DNA of 64,000 nucleotides from Sinorhizobium meliloti 4H41 (GTDB lineage: Bacteria > Pseudomonadota > Alphaproteobacteria > Rhizobiales > Rhizobiaceae). Below the pieces are notes generated by a model, which was not told the origin of the DNA, ran no database searches, and worked only from the letters and a program-made list of their open reading frames with translations. This document shows positions 16,208 to 25,014 of the stretch, piece after piece; the first letter of the stretch is position 1, and every line of letters starts with the position of its first letter. The stretch is from contig NZ_AQWP01000001.1 in the NCBI RefSeq assembly GCF_000375585.1, positions 944,788 through 1,008,787 of the forward strand, written 5' to 3'. Made by a program: the position numbers and the translations under genes.

Positions 16208-17140
16208 TTACTTGAGGTGCCGTTCCAGGACGGGCACGCACATATCGAGGTCGTGGGAGGCGAGATGGGCGTAGCGCATCGTCATCTCGAGCGTCTGGTG
16301 GCCAAGCCACATCTGAACCCGTCTAAGGTCGATCCCGCCTCTGACCAAGCGTGAGGCGCAGGTATGCCGCAGGATGTGCGGAACGACGTCTTCTTCGTCG
16401 CCGAGGCGCGCATCCACCTTTGCAGCGTTCCAGACGGCGCGATACTTTTGCTGATCAATTCTCGAAAAGGGCCCCGGAGCCCTGTCGGCGCATTTCTTCA
16501 GGGCGTCCTTTGCCCTCAAGGTGAGCGGGACCGTGCGGCTGCGGCCCGATTTGGTGACCCAGAATGTCGCCCGGCCCTCGTGGATGTCGTTCCATTTGAG
16601 AGCAATGGCCTCGCCCAGGCGCGCACCCGTATCCACCAGGAATATCGAGAGATAAAGGTACAGTTCAGACCGGCTCGCAATCTCCCGGAAGAGCAGTTCC
16701 TCCTCGTCGGCTTCCAGAAAGCGTAGGCGCCCCGCCTTCTCCTTCTGGCGCTTGAACTCCGGTAGATTGTGTACATCCCCCATCTTGTACGCTTTCCGCA
16801 GCAGCTTTCGCAGCGCCGCCATCTTCCGGTTGATGGTCGCGTTGCTGTTGCCGCGCTTGCGCAGCGCACCGATGAGGCCGTCGAGCATCTCCTGCGAGAA
16901 GACGGAGAAACGCTTGCCGAGCAGAATCTCGTCCAGCTCTCCGACGAAAGCCTTCACATTGTATTTGTGCTTGCCTTCGTCCCACAGGATGTCGGCATAG
17001 CGCTGAAGCAATTCGGCGAGCGTGGCTTCCTTCACCACTCCCATGGGACCTTGCCGGCCGAAGCTATAATTGACCTCGTATCCGGACCCCATTCCAGGGA
17101 ATCCGAGGTCACTCGCTCGTTTTTCAGCGTCCGACGTCAC
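16208..17140 (-). CDS. Tyrosine recombinase / phage-type integrase
   Basis: A 310-residue site-specific recombinase. The catalytic set is complete: Arg174 (DTGARLGEAI), Lys197 (VTKSGRSRTVPL), His255 and Arg258 (HILRHTCASRLV), His281 (WLGHQTLEM) and the nucleophile Tyr290 (MRYAHL). The N-terminal part has a SAM-like core-binding domain. It resembles XerC/D-sized enzymes rather than large phage integrases. It stands alone between two inverted porin genes, with no excisionase, phage genes or att repeats seen nearby. It could be a relic of an element or an active recombinase; the intact catalytic residues argue against decay. Confidence 0.9.
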   Translation of the reverse strand: MTSDAEKRASDLGFPGMGSGYEVNYSFGRQGPMGVVKEATLAELLQRYADILWDEGKHKYNVKAFVGELDEILLGKRFSVFSQEMLDGLIGALRKRGNSNATINRKMAALRKLLRKAYKMGDVHNLPEFKRQKEKAGRLRFLEADEEELLFREIASRSELYLYLSIFLVDTGARLGEAIALKWNDIHEGRATFWVTKSGRSRTVPLTLRAKDALKKCADRAPGPFSRIDQQKYRAVWNAAKVDARLGDEEDVVPHILRHTCASRLVRGGIDLRRVQMWLGHQTLEMTMRYAHLASHDLDMCVPVLERHLK

Positions 17141-17260
17141 GTTTGCCGTTTCCTCCCCATTCTCCGTGAACGAGCCAAGAAACCACTGACCATCAAGTCA
17201 GTGCTTATAGTCAAACAATCTCAACGCCTTGGCGGCGCACATTCGTTGCAGAACAGCAAC

Positions 17261-17296
17261 AGCCCGCAACTCAATGTTGGGTTGCGGGCTTTTTTG
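17261..17296 (-). terminator. Terminator hairpin of ropA2
   Basis: AGCCCGCAAC and GTTGCGGGCT form a 10-bp stem with an 11-base loop. It lies 18 bases beyond the ropA2 stop codon on the minus strand; the T run is on the plus strand, and the minus-strand side continues GTTGCTGTT. It may therefore work in both directions. Confidence 0.7.
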
Positions 17297-17313
17297 AACC
17301 TGACTAGGTCAGA

Positions 17314-18345
17314 TTAGAAGTCCCGCTGCAGGCGGAGGAAGCCGCTGACAGCGTCGGGCTTGTTGCTTGCATCCGTGTAGTTGATGGCAAAGCGCGAGGC
17401 GAGACCATCGGTGATCTGATAGTCGGCAGTGACACCGACGCGCCACTGTTCTTCGCTCGAGTCGAAGCCACCGGCACCGTTGTTCAGAGCGTCCCAATAT
17501 TGCGCGCCGGGGGTGATTGCGAGCTTTTCGGAAGCGTTGAAGCGGTACGACGCAGCAACGGTCCACTCGGAAGCTTTCCAATAGGCATTCGGGTCGGATG
17601 CCCATACGCCCGCGAGCTGGAAGGTGCCCGGACCAGCATCTGCGGACAGCAATGCGCGAACCGCGCCCTCTTCAGCCTCGGTGTCGAAGCCGCCGAGCAG
17701 ATCGAAGCTTACGCCGCCGAGCGAAGCCGAAACGATACCTTCAACACCGATGCCGTTGGCCTTGGTGGTCGTTGCCTCGAGTTCATCGACTGCAATGCCA
17801 GCCTGGAAGGTGCCGCCGTCATACATGTAGGCGAGCGAGTTGAATTCCGTGTTCTCGCCGATCGAGTCGGTTTCGCCGTTCAGGCCCTTATCCCACCAGC
17901 TGTAGAAGAAGCCGGCCTTCAAGCCGCCGAGCTGGATGTAGGCTTCATCGACGTCGATCAGGCTGTCGCCGTCGTCGGAGTCGTTGTCGGCGTTGAATTC
18001 AGCGGCGAAGAAGCCGGTGAGCGTGCCGTATTCCGTGTCGCTCTTTGCGTCAAAGGAGATGTAGGCGCGGGAGAACATGTCCCAATCCGACGTGGACTGT
18101 TTCGGGTTCTTCCAGCGGTCGTTGGCTTCGTCACGGCCGAATTCACCCTGAACGCGGATGAAGCCGCCGATCTTGAGGCAGGTTTCCGTGCCGGGAATGT
18201 AGAAGTAGCCGGTGCCGAAAGCGTCGCAGACGCGAACGTATTCCATGGGCTCCGGCTCGGCAGCGACGATCGCGTCGGCAGCCTGGGCGCCGGAGACTGC
18301 TGCGAGAGCAGCAGCGGAGCCGAGAAGAAGGCTCTTGATGTTCAT
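17314..18345 (-). CDS. ropA2: Outer-membrane porin RopA2
   Basis: A 343-residue porin closely related to RopA1 and oriented against it. The signal peptide and first 59 residues are identical, as is the C-terminal VSGFLRLQRDF. Differences concentrate in surface-loop regions (for example around residues 75-83 and 170-215). The first 180 or so bases differ from ropA1 by about two base changes, and the ribosome site with its flanks (GACTGGAGGTCAGAA) is the same. This suggests recent duplication or ongoing gene conversion. Its terminator lies between it and the recombinase. Confidence 0.95.
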   Translation of the reverse strand: MNIKSLLLGSAAALAAVSGAQAADAIVAAEPEPMEYVRVCDAFGTGYFYIPGTETCLKIGGFIRVQGEFGRDEANDRWKNPKQSTSDWDMFSRAYISFDAKSDTEYGTLTGFFAAEFNADNDSDDGDSLIDVDEAYIQLGGLKAGFFYSWWDKGLNGETDSIGENTEFNSLAYMYDGGTFQAGIAVDELEATTTKANGIGVEGIVSASLGGVSFDLLGGFDTEAEEGAVRALLSADAGPGTFQLAGVWASDPNAYWKASEWTVAASYRFNASEKLAITPGAQYWDALNNGAGGFDSSEEQWRVGVTADYQITDGLASRFAINYTDASNKPDAVSGFLRLQRDF

Positions 18346-18594
18346 TTCTGACCTCCAGTCAGTCGTGGGAAAGAAATCCTATCGCTGGGCGGTCGGCGAG
18401 GCTTCGTACAGGCCGCCGAAGATCGTTTCGAACGCGTGGGAGCGGTCGCCAGGGCGCATGGGCTAGACCGCGGCGCTGACGAGTAGGAGGGAAGCGCCAG
18501 CACTGCCTTCCCTCAAATAGGGAGAAGGTGAGGGGAGGCGCGTCGCGTTCAAATAGAACTTCATGCCACGCGCTTTCGGGCCTGTTGAGATTTC

Positions 18595-18620
18595 GCCCTG
18601 TGCTCATTACAGGGATGAGA
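18595..18620. repeat. Palindromic repeat, diverged copy
   Basis: GCCCTGTGCTCATTACAGGG followed by ATGAGA is a diverged copy of the palindrome that occurs nearby at 18680, 18841 and 23474. The CCCTGT/ACAGGG arms are intact; the loop differs. Confidence 0.6.
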
Positions 18621-18625
18621 GCAGC

Positions 18626-18705
18626 GCCGCGTCTGCGGCGCGGAAGAGCCTTCCAGCCCAAGGACTTGGTCTGGCTGTATTCCTGTGACAAGCACAGGAA
18701 TGAGG
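18626..18705. repeat. Mosaic repeat ending in a palindrome
   Basis: An 80-base unit starts with GCCGCGTCTGCGGCGCGG, continues with AGCC...CAGCCCAAGG and CTTGGTCTGGC, and ends with the palindrome TTCCTGTGACAAGCACAGGA plus ATGAGG. A second, similar copy lies at 23421-23500 after smpB. The GIY-YIG remnant begins eight bases to the right. Confidence 0.75.
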
Positions 18706-18712
18706 GACCGAG

Positions 18713-18850
18713 ATGAAAGGTTACGCCTACATTCTCGCGTCGAAGCGAAGCGGGATGCTGTATACGGGCGTGAACCGCGACCTTCCGCCTCGCTTCACGG
18801 TTTATCAAACGCGCCGGGGCGTCACACCCTCTCTACCTTCATCCCTGTGA
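18713..18850 (+). pseudogene. Truncated GIY-YIG nuclease remnant (45 codons)
   Basis: The frame begins MKGYAYILASKRSGMLYTGV and continues NRDLPPRF. This is the start of a GIY-YIG (UPF0213-type) endonuclease: the YIL and YTG motifs and a DLxxR segment are recognisable. After about residue 28 the similarity stops, and the frame ends at codon 46 inside a palindromic repeat, whereas intact family members are about 90-100 residues. The C-terminal half with the catalytic Glu is missing. Palindromes of the same family lie on both sides (18680-18705 and 18841-18867). It is probably nonfunctional. Confidence 0.65.
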
Positions 18851-18867
18851 CGAGCACAGGAATGAGG
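18841..18867. repeat. Palindromic repeat overlapping the end of the GIY-YIG remnant
   Basis: CCCTGTGACGAGCACAGG followed by AATGAGG. The arms CCTGTG and CACAGG pair perfectly around ACGAG. It is the same family and orientation as the copy at 18680-18705, and supplies the stop codon of the nuclease remnant. Confidence 0.7.
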
Positions 18868-18932
18868 CGATCAAACAAGCCGCAGCGAGCGGCCCGAATC
18901 ACAACAGGCCTTAATTTGTCCGCGCAGTGACG

Positions 18933-19421
18933 TCACCTATAGGGTGAATAGCACTGGCGCCGCGGACCGTTATAGGGCTGGAATGTATTATCCCAGGCTC
19001 TATACGAGCGATAGCGCGAGTAGCACCATTCCACATGTGCATTGCCGCCGCCGTAATACCTCGGAGCCGCATATCTCGGCTGGCTCAACACGCCACCGAC
19101 GATCGCGCCGGCGGCCAGGCCGCCAAAGAAAGCTCCGAGATCATCATCGTCGTCGCGGTAGTAGCGGCGATGATGGTAGCGGTTGCTGTAATGGCGGTTT
19201 CCGCGATAACCGCGCCAGTTGCCCATCCGCCGGCAGTCCCGGTCGCGGCAGCGGCCCTTGCGCGCTTCCCCGCGCTCGTACGGAAACTGCGCCAACTGCA
19301 CGTCGGCAGCCTGCGGCTTCGGTGCCGGAACGATCGGAAATGCCTCTGCGGGCGGAACGCTGCTGATGGCCGTGGCCAGCGACAGGGCAACAATTGCTAA
19401 GGTCTTCATTGGCCTCACCAT
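18933..19421 (-). CDS. BA14K family exported protein
   Basis: A 162-residue protein with a signal peptide ([23 protein letters not shown]), an Arg/Tyr/His-rich middle ([19 protein letters not shown]), an Asp run, a small glycine/alanine hydrophobic segment ([16 protein letters not shown]) and the C-terminal BA14K signature [22 protein letters not shown]14K proteins are lectin-like surface antigens first known from Brucella. The start could be the ATG at 19421 or, more like a signal peptide, the ATG at 19409; ribosome-site evidence does not decide. It is monocistronic. Confidence 0.88.
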   Translation of the reverse strand: MVRPMKTLAIVALSLATAISSVPPAEAFPIVPAPKPQAADVQLAQFPYERGEARKGRCRDRDCRRMGNWRGYRGNRHYSNRYHHRRYYRDDDDDLGAFFGGLAAGAIVGGVLSQPRYAAPRYYGGGNAHVEWCYSRYRSYRAWDNTFQPYNGPRRQCYSPYR

Positions 19422-19585
19422 TTCCTCTCAGGAGAAAGTAATCCCTTCAAAGGGAAAATGGCCGAAATCGTATTTTGTGCCGGACGCCGCCAAAGGATCA
19501 CGATGATGTGATCCTCTCTCGGCAGAGCTGCCGCGGGACCGTTGCAGTCGGGCGCGACCGTCCGGTTCGCCCCCGCAGCTCCGGC

Positions 19586-21634
19586 TCAAGGCAAACGGCG
19601 TCCCAACCTCAAATCCGCAACGATGTCCGTATCCTGTCCCAGCCGCGACTTATAAACCTGGTAGTTCTCCATCACCCGCTGGACATAGTTGCGCGTCTCC
19701 TCGAAGGGGATGCGCTCGATCCAGTCCACGACCTCGTCGATGGGCTTTCCGCGTGGATCGCCATAGCGGGCGAGCCACTCAGGAACACGACGCGGGCCGG
19801 CATTATAGGCGATGAAGGTGAGGATGTAGGAACCGCCGAAGCTGTCGATCTGTTCGCCGAGGTAATGGGCCCCAAGCGTCGCATTATAGCCGGCGTCGCT
19901 CGTCAGGCGGTCCTTCGAATAGGCGAGGCCATAGCGGCTGGCGACTGCCTTGGCCGTGCCGGGAAGGAGTTGCAGGAGCCCCCGGGCATTCGCCACAGAA
20001 ACAGCGGCCGGGTTGAAAGCGCTTTCCTGCCGGGCGATGGCATAGGCGAGCGCCTTGCCGGCCCCGTCGATATCGGCGCTCGGCGGAATGACTCCGATAG
20101 GAAAGGCAAGGGCAGCCACCTCGATGCCGCGGCCGAAGGCGATTTTGCCGATCTGTAACGAGAGTTGGTGATTGCCCGACTTCTCGGCCCGCTCCGCCAG
20201 GATCGCAAGTTCGCCGGGGCTGGTCAGTTCCTCGGCAAGCGCCCGATAAAGACTGTCGGCGCGCCAGCCGTGGCCGGCTGCTTCGAGCCGGCCGATCGCC
20301 GTAACGGCTTCGCGCCCCTCCAGCCGGATGCGGTCTTGCTCCGTCGGCGAGGGATAGCTCATATCGAGTTTCGCCTGGCCGAGGCGTGCGGCGGCGAGTT
20401 GCCCGTAGAAGGTGGCCGGGTAGCGCGCGGCATTGGTGAAATACGCGCGCGCGTCGCCGGGGGCGCCCGCTTCGGCGGCGCGGCCCAGCCAATACCAGGC
20501 GCGCGAGGCGGAGATCGGCCGGCTCGATGCCTCGAGGATCCTGCGAAAGTGACGCGCCGCCGTCTCGGGTTCCTCGAGGCCGCGAAGCGCATACCAGCCC
20601 GCATGGAATTCCGCGTCGACGCGGTCCGTGGCGCGCCTTGCCGCATGGTTGGCGGCGATGCGATAGGCGCCGCGGAAGTCGCCGGCGTCGAGCAAGCCGC
20701 GGCTGACGATACGTTGCTCGACCCACCATTCTCCGGGATTGACGAGGGCGCCGTCGTCCTTCGGCATCTGGTCGAGAAGCCGGGCCGCCTCGGCGTATTT
20801 CTGCTGCTTGCGTAAATGCTCGATGCGGATGAAGAGGTAGGAAGGCCTGCTGCGCCAGGAAGCGTCCACCGCTTCGATGAGCGAGGCAGCGTTGCTGCCG
20901 CCGCGGGTCACTGCGGCCCAGGCGCGGAACAGCGATTGCGCCTTGCCGAGATCGCTGAACCGCTCGGCCTGGTCTATGCGGGCGCGGTAGAGAAGCATTT
21001 CCATCCGCTGCCTGTGGTCTTCCGTCGTCAACAGACCGGAAAACTCGGAAAGGATCTTCGTTTCAGTGTCCTTGTCCAGGGCTTCGCTCAGCCAGAATGC
21101 GCGCAGGTGCGTGGCGGCCGCCGAGCTCTGCCCTTGCGCTGCAAGTGCGCGTGCAAGGATGATCGCCCCTTCAGCGGTCTCGGGCCGGGTGGTGCCGAAG
21201 GCGGCGACCACATCGGCGGCGGGAGCGTTCTCGCGGTAAAGCGCCCGTTCCGAATGCGAGCGCAGCGACTTCAGGCCCGGCCAGCCCTGGAGTTCCCGCT
21301 GCGCCTCGGCAATGTCATAGGAGGGAATGCCCCTCTGTCCGGACACCGCGATCGCCCAGGCCAGGATATGGCGGTCGAGCGTTCCTGCCGGCATGCGGTC
21401 GCGAACGGCGATCGCCTTTTCCGGCTGCCGATCGGAGAGGGCATCGAGACCGCTTTTCAGATTGGCGCCGAGGATAGTCGAGAGTTCGCCGGTTGCGCGG
21501 CTGCCGATCTTGCCGGCAGCATCCGGCTTGCTCGTCGGTACCGGGATCCGGCCCTCGGCTGCCTCGGCCGAAAAAGCCAGCATCCCCGCACCGATCATGG
21601 CGGCGGCCGGCAGAAAAATTGTTCGCCGCATCAC
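19586..21634 (-). CDS. Soluble lytic murein transglycosylase (Slt70-like)
   Basis: A 682-residue periplasmic enzyme that cleaves peptidoglycan to 1,6-anhydromuropeptides. It has an N-terminal signal peptide (MMRRTIFLPAAAMIGAGMLAFSAEA), a long helical superhelix (U-domain-like) of about 450 residues and a C-terminal lysozyme-like SLT domain. The catalytic Glu lies in AIARQESAFNPAAVSVANARGLLQLLPGTAK (near residue 530), followed by YNATLGAHYLGEQ and FIAYNAGPRRV. The length is near that of E. coli Slt70. It is divergent from dapA, with no obvious partner. Confidence 0.93.
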   Translation of the reverse strand: MMRRTIFLPAAAMIGAGMLAFSAEAAEGRIPVPTSKPDAAGKIGSRATGELSTILGANLKSGLDALSDRQPEKAIAVRDRMPAGTLDRHILAWAIAVSGQRGIPSYDIAEAQRELQGWPGLKSLRSHSERALYRENAPAADVVAAFGTTRPETAEGAIILARALAAQGQSSAAATHLRAFWLSEALDKDTETKILSEFSGLLTTEDHRQRMEMLLYRARIDQAERFSDLGKAQSLFRAWAAVTRGGSNAASLIEAVDASWRSRPSYLFIRIEHLRKQQKYAEAARLLDQMPKDDGALVNPGEWWVEQRIVSRGLLDAGDFRGAYRIAANHAARRATDRVDAEFHAGWYALRGLEEPETAARHFRRILEASSRPISASRAWYWLGRAAEAGAPGDARAYFTNAARYPATFYGQLAAARLGQAKLDMSYPSPTEQDRIRLEGREAVTAIGRLEAAGHGWRADSLYRALAEELTSPGELAILAERAEKSGNHQLSLQIGKIAFGRGIEVAALAFPIGVIPPSADIDGAGKALAYAIARQESAFNPAAVSVANARGLLQLLPGTAKAVASRYGLAYSKDRLTSDAGYNATLGAHYLGEQIDSFGGSYILTFIAYNAGPRRVPEWLARYGDPRGKPIDEVVDWIERIPFEETRNYVQRVMENYQVYKSRLGQDTDIVADLRLGRRLP

Positions 21635-21932
21635 GAGCCCCGTGGTCCCCCATCCCTCGACTTCATTGCCGCTCCATTACAGCCGATCGGTCGGCGAAAA
21701 CCCAGCCACATCTGTCGGACTGCTGACCGGCCGGCGCATGCGTGTTCCCCGAAACCCGGCGCCCCATTGCGGTCCCGCCTACGGGCGGCGTTTGCGCGGA
21801 AACGAAAGCGAAATGCATCCTCTCAGCGCTTGCCGCAGACACGTCACATGATTATGGTGCGGCAGTTTTTTAACCGTCGATTGCGGCCAAAGCGTGAGCG
21901 TATTCTGCGCCCTCGGTCGTCAGGAGTTGTGC

Positions 21933-22817
21933 ATGTTCAAGGGTTCCATTCCCGCACTCGTAACGCCGTTCACCGCCGCCGGCTCGGTTGATGCGGATAG
22001 TTTCGTCGCGCATGTGGAGTGGCAGATAAAAGAGGGCAGCCACGGCCTCGTGCCGGTGGGCACCACGGGTGAATCTCCGACGCTTTCCCACGACGAGCAT
22101 AAGAAGGTCGTGGAACTGTGCGTAGAGGCGTCGGCGCGGCGCGTACCGGTCATCGCCGGTGCTGGGTCCAACAACACGATCGAAGCGATCGAGCTTGCGC
22201 AGCATGCGGAAAAGGCCGGCGCGGACGCGATCCTCGTTGTCACGCCCTATTACAACAAGCCGACGCAGAAGGGCCTTTTCGCCCACTACGCGGCGATCGC
22301 CGAAAGCGTGAAGCTGCCGATCGTGATTTATAACATTCCCGGCCGTTCCGTCGTGGACATGAGCGTCGAGACCATGGCGGCGCTGGCGAAGGCCCATCCC
22401 ACGATCATCGGCGTGAAGGATGCGACTGGAAAGATCGAGAGGGTTTCCGAGCAGCGCATAGGCTGCGGCAAGGCTTTCGTGCAGCTTTCGGGAGAGGATG
22501 CGACCGCCCTCGGCTTCAATGCGCATGGCGGCGTCGGCTGCATCTCCGTCACCGCCAATGTCGCTCCGCGCCTGTGCGCCGAATTCCAGGAGGCAACCCT
22601 TGCCGGCAACTATGCCAAGGCCTTGGAACTTCAAGACAAATTGATGCCGCTGCACAAGGCCATCTTCCTTGAGCCGGGCGTCTGCGGCGCCAAATACGCG
22701 TTGAACCGTCTCGGGCGGATGAGCTTTACTGTCCGCTCGCCGCTGCTGTCGGCGCTTGAGCCGGCCACGGCGTCGGCCATCGACGCGGCGCTCAGGCATG
22801 CAGGGCTGATGAACTGA
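21933..22817 (+). CDS. dapA: 4-hydroxy-tetrahydrodipicolinate synthase
   Basis: Condenses pyruvate with aspartate semialdehyde, the first step committed to lysine and meso-diaminopimelate. The 294-residue TIM barrel shows [22 protein letters not shown] (substrate-binding Thr pair), [13 protein letters not shown] (catalytic Tyr) and [14 protein letters not shown] with the Schiff-base Lys. The start follows a CAGGAG ribosome site. Its stop codon overlaps the smpB start (ATGA), which indicates translational coupling. Confidence 0.97.
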   Translation: MFKGSIPALVTPFTAAGSVDADSFVAHVEWQIKEGSHGLVPVGTTGESPTLSHDEHKKVVELCVEASARRVPVIAGAGSNNTIEAIELAQHAEKAGADAILVVTPYYNKPTQKGLFAHYAAIAESVKLPIVIYNIPGRSVVDMSVETMAALAKAHPTIIGVKDATGKIERVSEQRIGCGKAFVQLSGEDATALGFNAHGGVGCISVTANVAPRLCAEFQEATLAGNYAKALELQDKLMPLHKAIFLEPGVCGAKYALNRLGRMSFTVRSPLLSALEPATASAIDAALRHAGLMN

Positions 22818-23296
22818 TGGCACCGAAAGGCAGCGAACGCACGGTCAAGAAGGTTGTCGCGGAAAATCGCAAGGCCCGCTTCAACTACGAGATCGTCGAC
22901 ACCTACGAGGCCGGTCTGGTTCTGACCGGCACGGAGGTCAAGTCGTTGCGCGAGGGAAAGGCCAATATCGCGGAATCATACGCGACCGACGAAGGCGGCG
23001 AGATCTGGCTCATCAACTCCTACCTGCCCGAATATCTGCAGGCCAACCGCTTCAATCACGAGACGCGCCGCCGCCGCAAATTGCTCCTGTCGAAGAGGGA
23101 AGTGAACCGTCTGCAGGGTGCGGTCAACCGCGAGGGGATGTCGCTGATACCGCTCCGAATATACTTCAATGAGCGAGGCAGGGCGAAGCTGGAACTGGCG
23201 CTCGGCAAGGGCAAGAAGCTGCACGACAAGCGAGAGACCTCCAAGGAACGCGACTGGAACCGGCAGAAGAACAGGCTCCTCAAGGAGCGGGGCTGA
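22817..23296 (+). CDS. smpB: SsrA-binding protein SmpB
   Basis: A 159-residue partner of tmRNA in ribosome rescue. Family marks are [37 protein letters not shown] (residues about 14-50), the OB-fold core, and the basic C-terminal tail [22 protein letters not shown], which mimics mRNA in the ribosome. It overlaps dapA by one base within ATGA; the dapA-smpB pairing is usual in rhizobia. The tmRNA gene itself is not in this window. Confidence 0.97.
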   Translation: MAPKGSERTVKKVVAENRKARFNYEIVDTYEAGLVLTGTEVKSLREGKANIAESYATDEGGEIWLINSYLPEYLQANRFNHETRRRRKLLLSKREVNRLQGAVNREGMSLIPLRIYFNERGRAKLELALGKGKKLHDKRETSKERDWNRQKNRLLKERG

Positions 23297-23420
23297 GTCC
23301 CGTCGATCTCTGGGGTATTGTTTTTCATCGGCAGACGAGATCACAATGATCTCAGGTCGGGTCGACCTGAACCACGAAGGCGATCGATTCCAATGCGTTG
23401 GAGCGGGATGCGGGCGGAAA

Positions 23421-23500
23421 CCGCGTCTGCGGCGCGGAAAAGCCATTTTCAGCCAAGGCTTGGTCTGGCCTCCGTCCCTGTGACAAGCACAGGGACGAGG
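23421..23500. repeat. Mosaic repeat ending in a palindrome, second copy
   Basis: Begins CCGCGTCTGCGGCGCGGAAA, continues AGCC...CAGCCAAGGCTTGGTCTGG and ends with the palindrome GTCCCTGTGACAAGCACAGG plus GAC. It matches the block at 18626-18705 with a few substitutions and small gaps. It fills most of the gap between smpB and the NYN-domain gene, which point towards each other. Confidence 0.75.
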
Positions 23501-23517
23501 AAAAATCCCGACAGGCT

Positions 23518-24096
23518 TTAAAGCTCGACGTCGTCGGCGACCGGCTCGACAGGGCGCTGAACGCGTTCGGACGGTTCGCGGCCGATCTCTCCTCTGAGCG
23601 TCGCGAGATCGATGAAGTGGTCGGCCTGACGGCGCAGGTCGTCGGCAATCATCGGCGGCTGCGTCGACATGGTCGAAACCACGGAAACCTTTCGGCCCTT
23701 GCGCTGTAACGCTTCGACCAGGGTCGTGAAATCACCGTCTCCGGAGAAGATCACCAGGTGGTCGACCGATTCGGACTGCTCCATGGCGTCTATCGCCAGC
23801 TCGATGTCCATATTCCCTTTGATCTTGCGGCGTCCAAGGGAATCGGTGAATTCTTTGGCGGGCTTCGTCACGACCTTATAGCCGTTATAGTCCAGCCAAT
23901 CGATCAGCGGACGGATCGACGAATATTCCTGGTCCTCGATGAGTGCGGTGTAGTAGTAGGCCCTGAGCAGGTAGCCGCGCTTCTGGAAGGCCTTGAGCAG
24001 CTTGCGGTAATCGATGTCGAAGCCGAGGCTCTTCGACGCGGCGTAGAGGTTGGCGCCATCGATGAAAAGAGCGATTTTCTCGCGAGGATCGAACAT
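23518..24096 (-). CDS. NYN (LabA/DUF88) domain protein, predicted RNase-like
   Basis: A 192-residue protein of the PIN-like NYN superfamily. The acidic metal-binding residues are in place: IALFIDGANLYAA (residues 8-20), KGNMDIELAIDAM (about 95-107) and VIFSGDGDFTTLVEAL (about 117-132). Such proteins are predicted nucleases; biochemical roles in rhizobia are not established. The ATG at 24096 has an AAGGAAG ribosome site. The gene is divergent from rpoZ across a 470-base gap. Confidence 0.88.
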   Translation of the reverse strand: MFDPREKIALFIDGANLYAASKSLGFDIDYRKLLKAFQKRGYLLRAYYYTALIEDQEYSSIRPLIDWLDYNGYKVVTKPAKEFTDSLGRRKIKGNMDIELAIDAMEQSESVDHLVIFSGDGDFTTLVEALQRKGRKVSVVSTMSTQPPMIADDLRRQADHFIDLATLRGEIGREPSERVQRPVEPVADDVEL

Positions 24097-24567
24097 CGTT
24101 ACTTCCTTTTTCCGTACCCTGCACAGTGACCGGACCAACCCCGCGGAGCGTCACGCTTACAATTGGCGGATTAAATTAAAGCTCACTTATCTGCAAATAA
24201 TGTGGTCATGCCAACGCATTATTCCAACTAGGGCGCGGCGCCTATAGCTAGTTTTAGCAGTTGCTGCAGTTCGTCCACATTTTCAATCTATAATTGTTGC
24301 TGGATACGTACTCGAAATTATCACGAAATACAGGCAATGTCTGTGACCCTCTGGAGCGTTCCGCAGACGCGGCATTTTATCATGCTCCGGGCCATGACGT
24401 GAGCCGGATGCAGGAAAAACTTGAACTTATGCCGTTTTGATTGTATCGGACGCCTAATTCCAGAAATCGGAGCTGATGGAGCCGCATGTCAGCGGACGTT
24501 CCGGTTTCGCGTCGTTAAACCTGCCGCGGCAATGCCGCCGCATCTCTTGAGTCGTAAAGGACAGGCT
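24097..24567. other. Intergenic region between the NYN gene and rpoZ
   Basis: No gene is supported. The part from about 24150 to 24330 is A+T-rich compared with the surroundings. It holds an inverted repeat at 24226-24253 (AACTAG...CTAGTT with an inner GGCGC/GCGCC). A possible promoter (TTGAAC, 17 bases, TATCGG) lies near 24420-24450, ahead of rpoZ. Confidence 0.4.
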
Positions 24568-24975
24568 ATGGCCCGCGTCACCGTCGAAGACTGCATCGAC
24601 AAGGTCGAAAACCGTTTCGAACTCGTCCTTCTTGCCAGCCACCGCGCACGCCTGGTTTCCCAGGGTGCTCCGATTACGGTCGACCGCGACAACGACAAGA
24701 ATCCGGTCGTTGCACTGCGCGAGATCGCCGATGAAACCCTGTCGCCCGGCGACCTGAAGGAGGACTTGATCCACTCGCTGCAGAAGCATGTGGAAGTGGA
24801 CGAGCCGGAACCCGATCCGGCATCGCTCGCCCAGACGGAAGCAGCGCCTGCCTTCGCTGAGGCAGCCGAAGAGGAAGACCAGCCGGAAGCGCTGACCTTC
24901 GACCGCATGTCCGAAGAGGAACTGCTGGCCGGCATCGAAGGCCTCGTTCCTCCGGAAAAGAGCGACGACTACTGA
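24568..24975 (+). CDS. rpoZ: DNA-directed RNA polymerase omega subunit
   Basis: A 135-residue omega subunit that helps assemble and stabilise RNA polymerase through beta-prime. The N-terminal [28 protein letters not shown] is the family signature; the second half is an acidic alphaproteobacterial extension rich in Glu and Pro. The start at 24568 is the family start; the open frame continues upstream without signals. It is followed by a strong terminator and then rel, the usual alphaproteobacterial order. Confidence 0.96.
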   Translation: MARVTVEDCIDKVENRFELVLLASHRARLVSQGAPITVDRDNDKNPVVALREIADETLSPGDLKEDLIHSLQKHVEVDEPEPDPASLAQTEAAPAFAEAAEEEDQPEALTFDRMSEEELLAGIEGLVPPEKSDDY

Positions 24976-25014
24976 GATTCGTTCCGGAACAACGTTCCGA
25001 CGTGTTATCGAAGC

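Noticed and set aside
18595-18867. CRISPR array made of the palindromic repeats
   Set aside because: Only three copies with unequal spacing, no uniform spacers and no cas genes in the window.
20816-21991. 391-codon plus-strand frame over the lytic transglycosylase gene and dapA promoter
   Set aside because: Antisense shadow without ribosome site or motifs.
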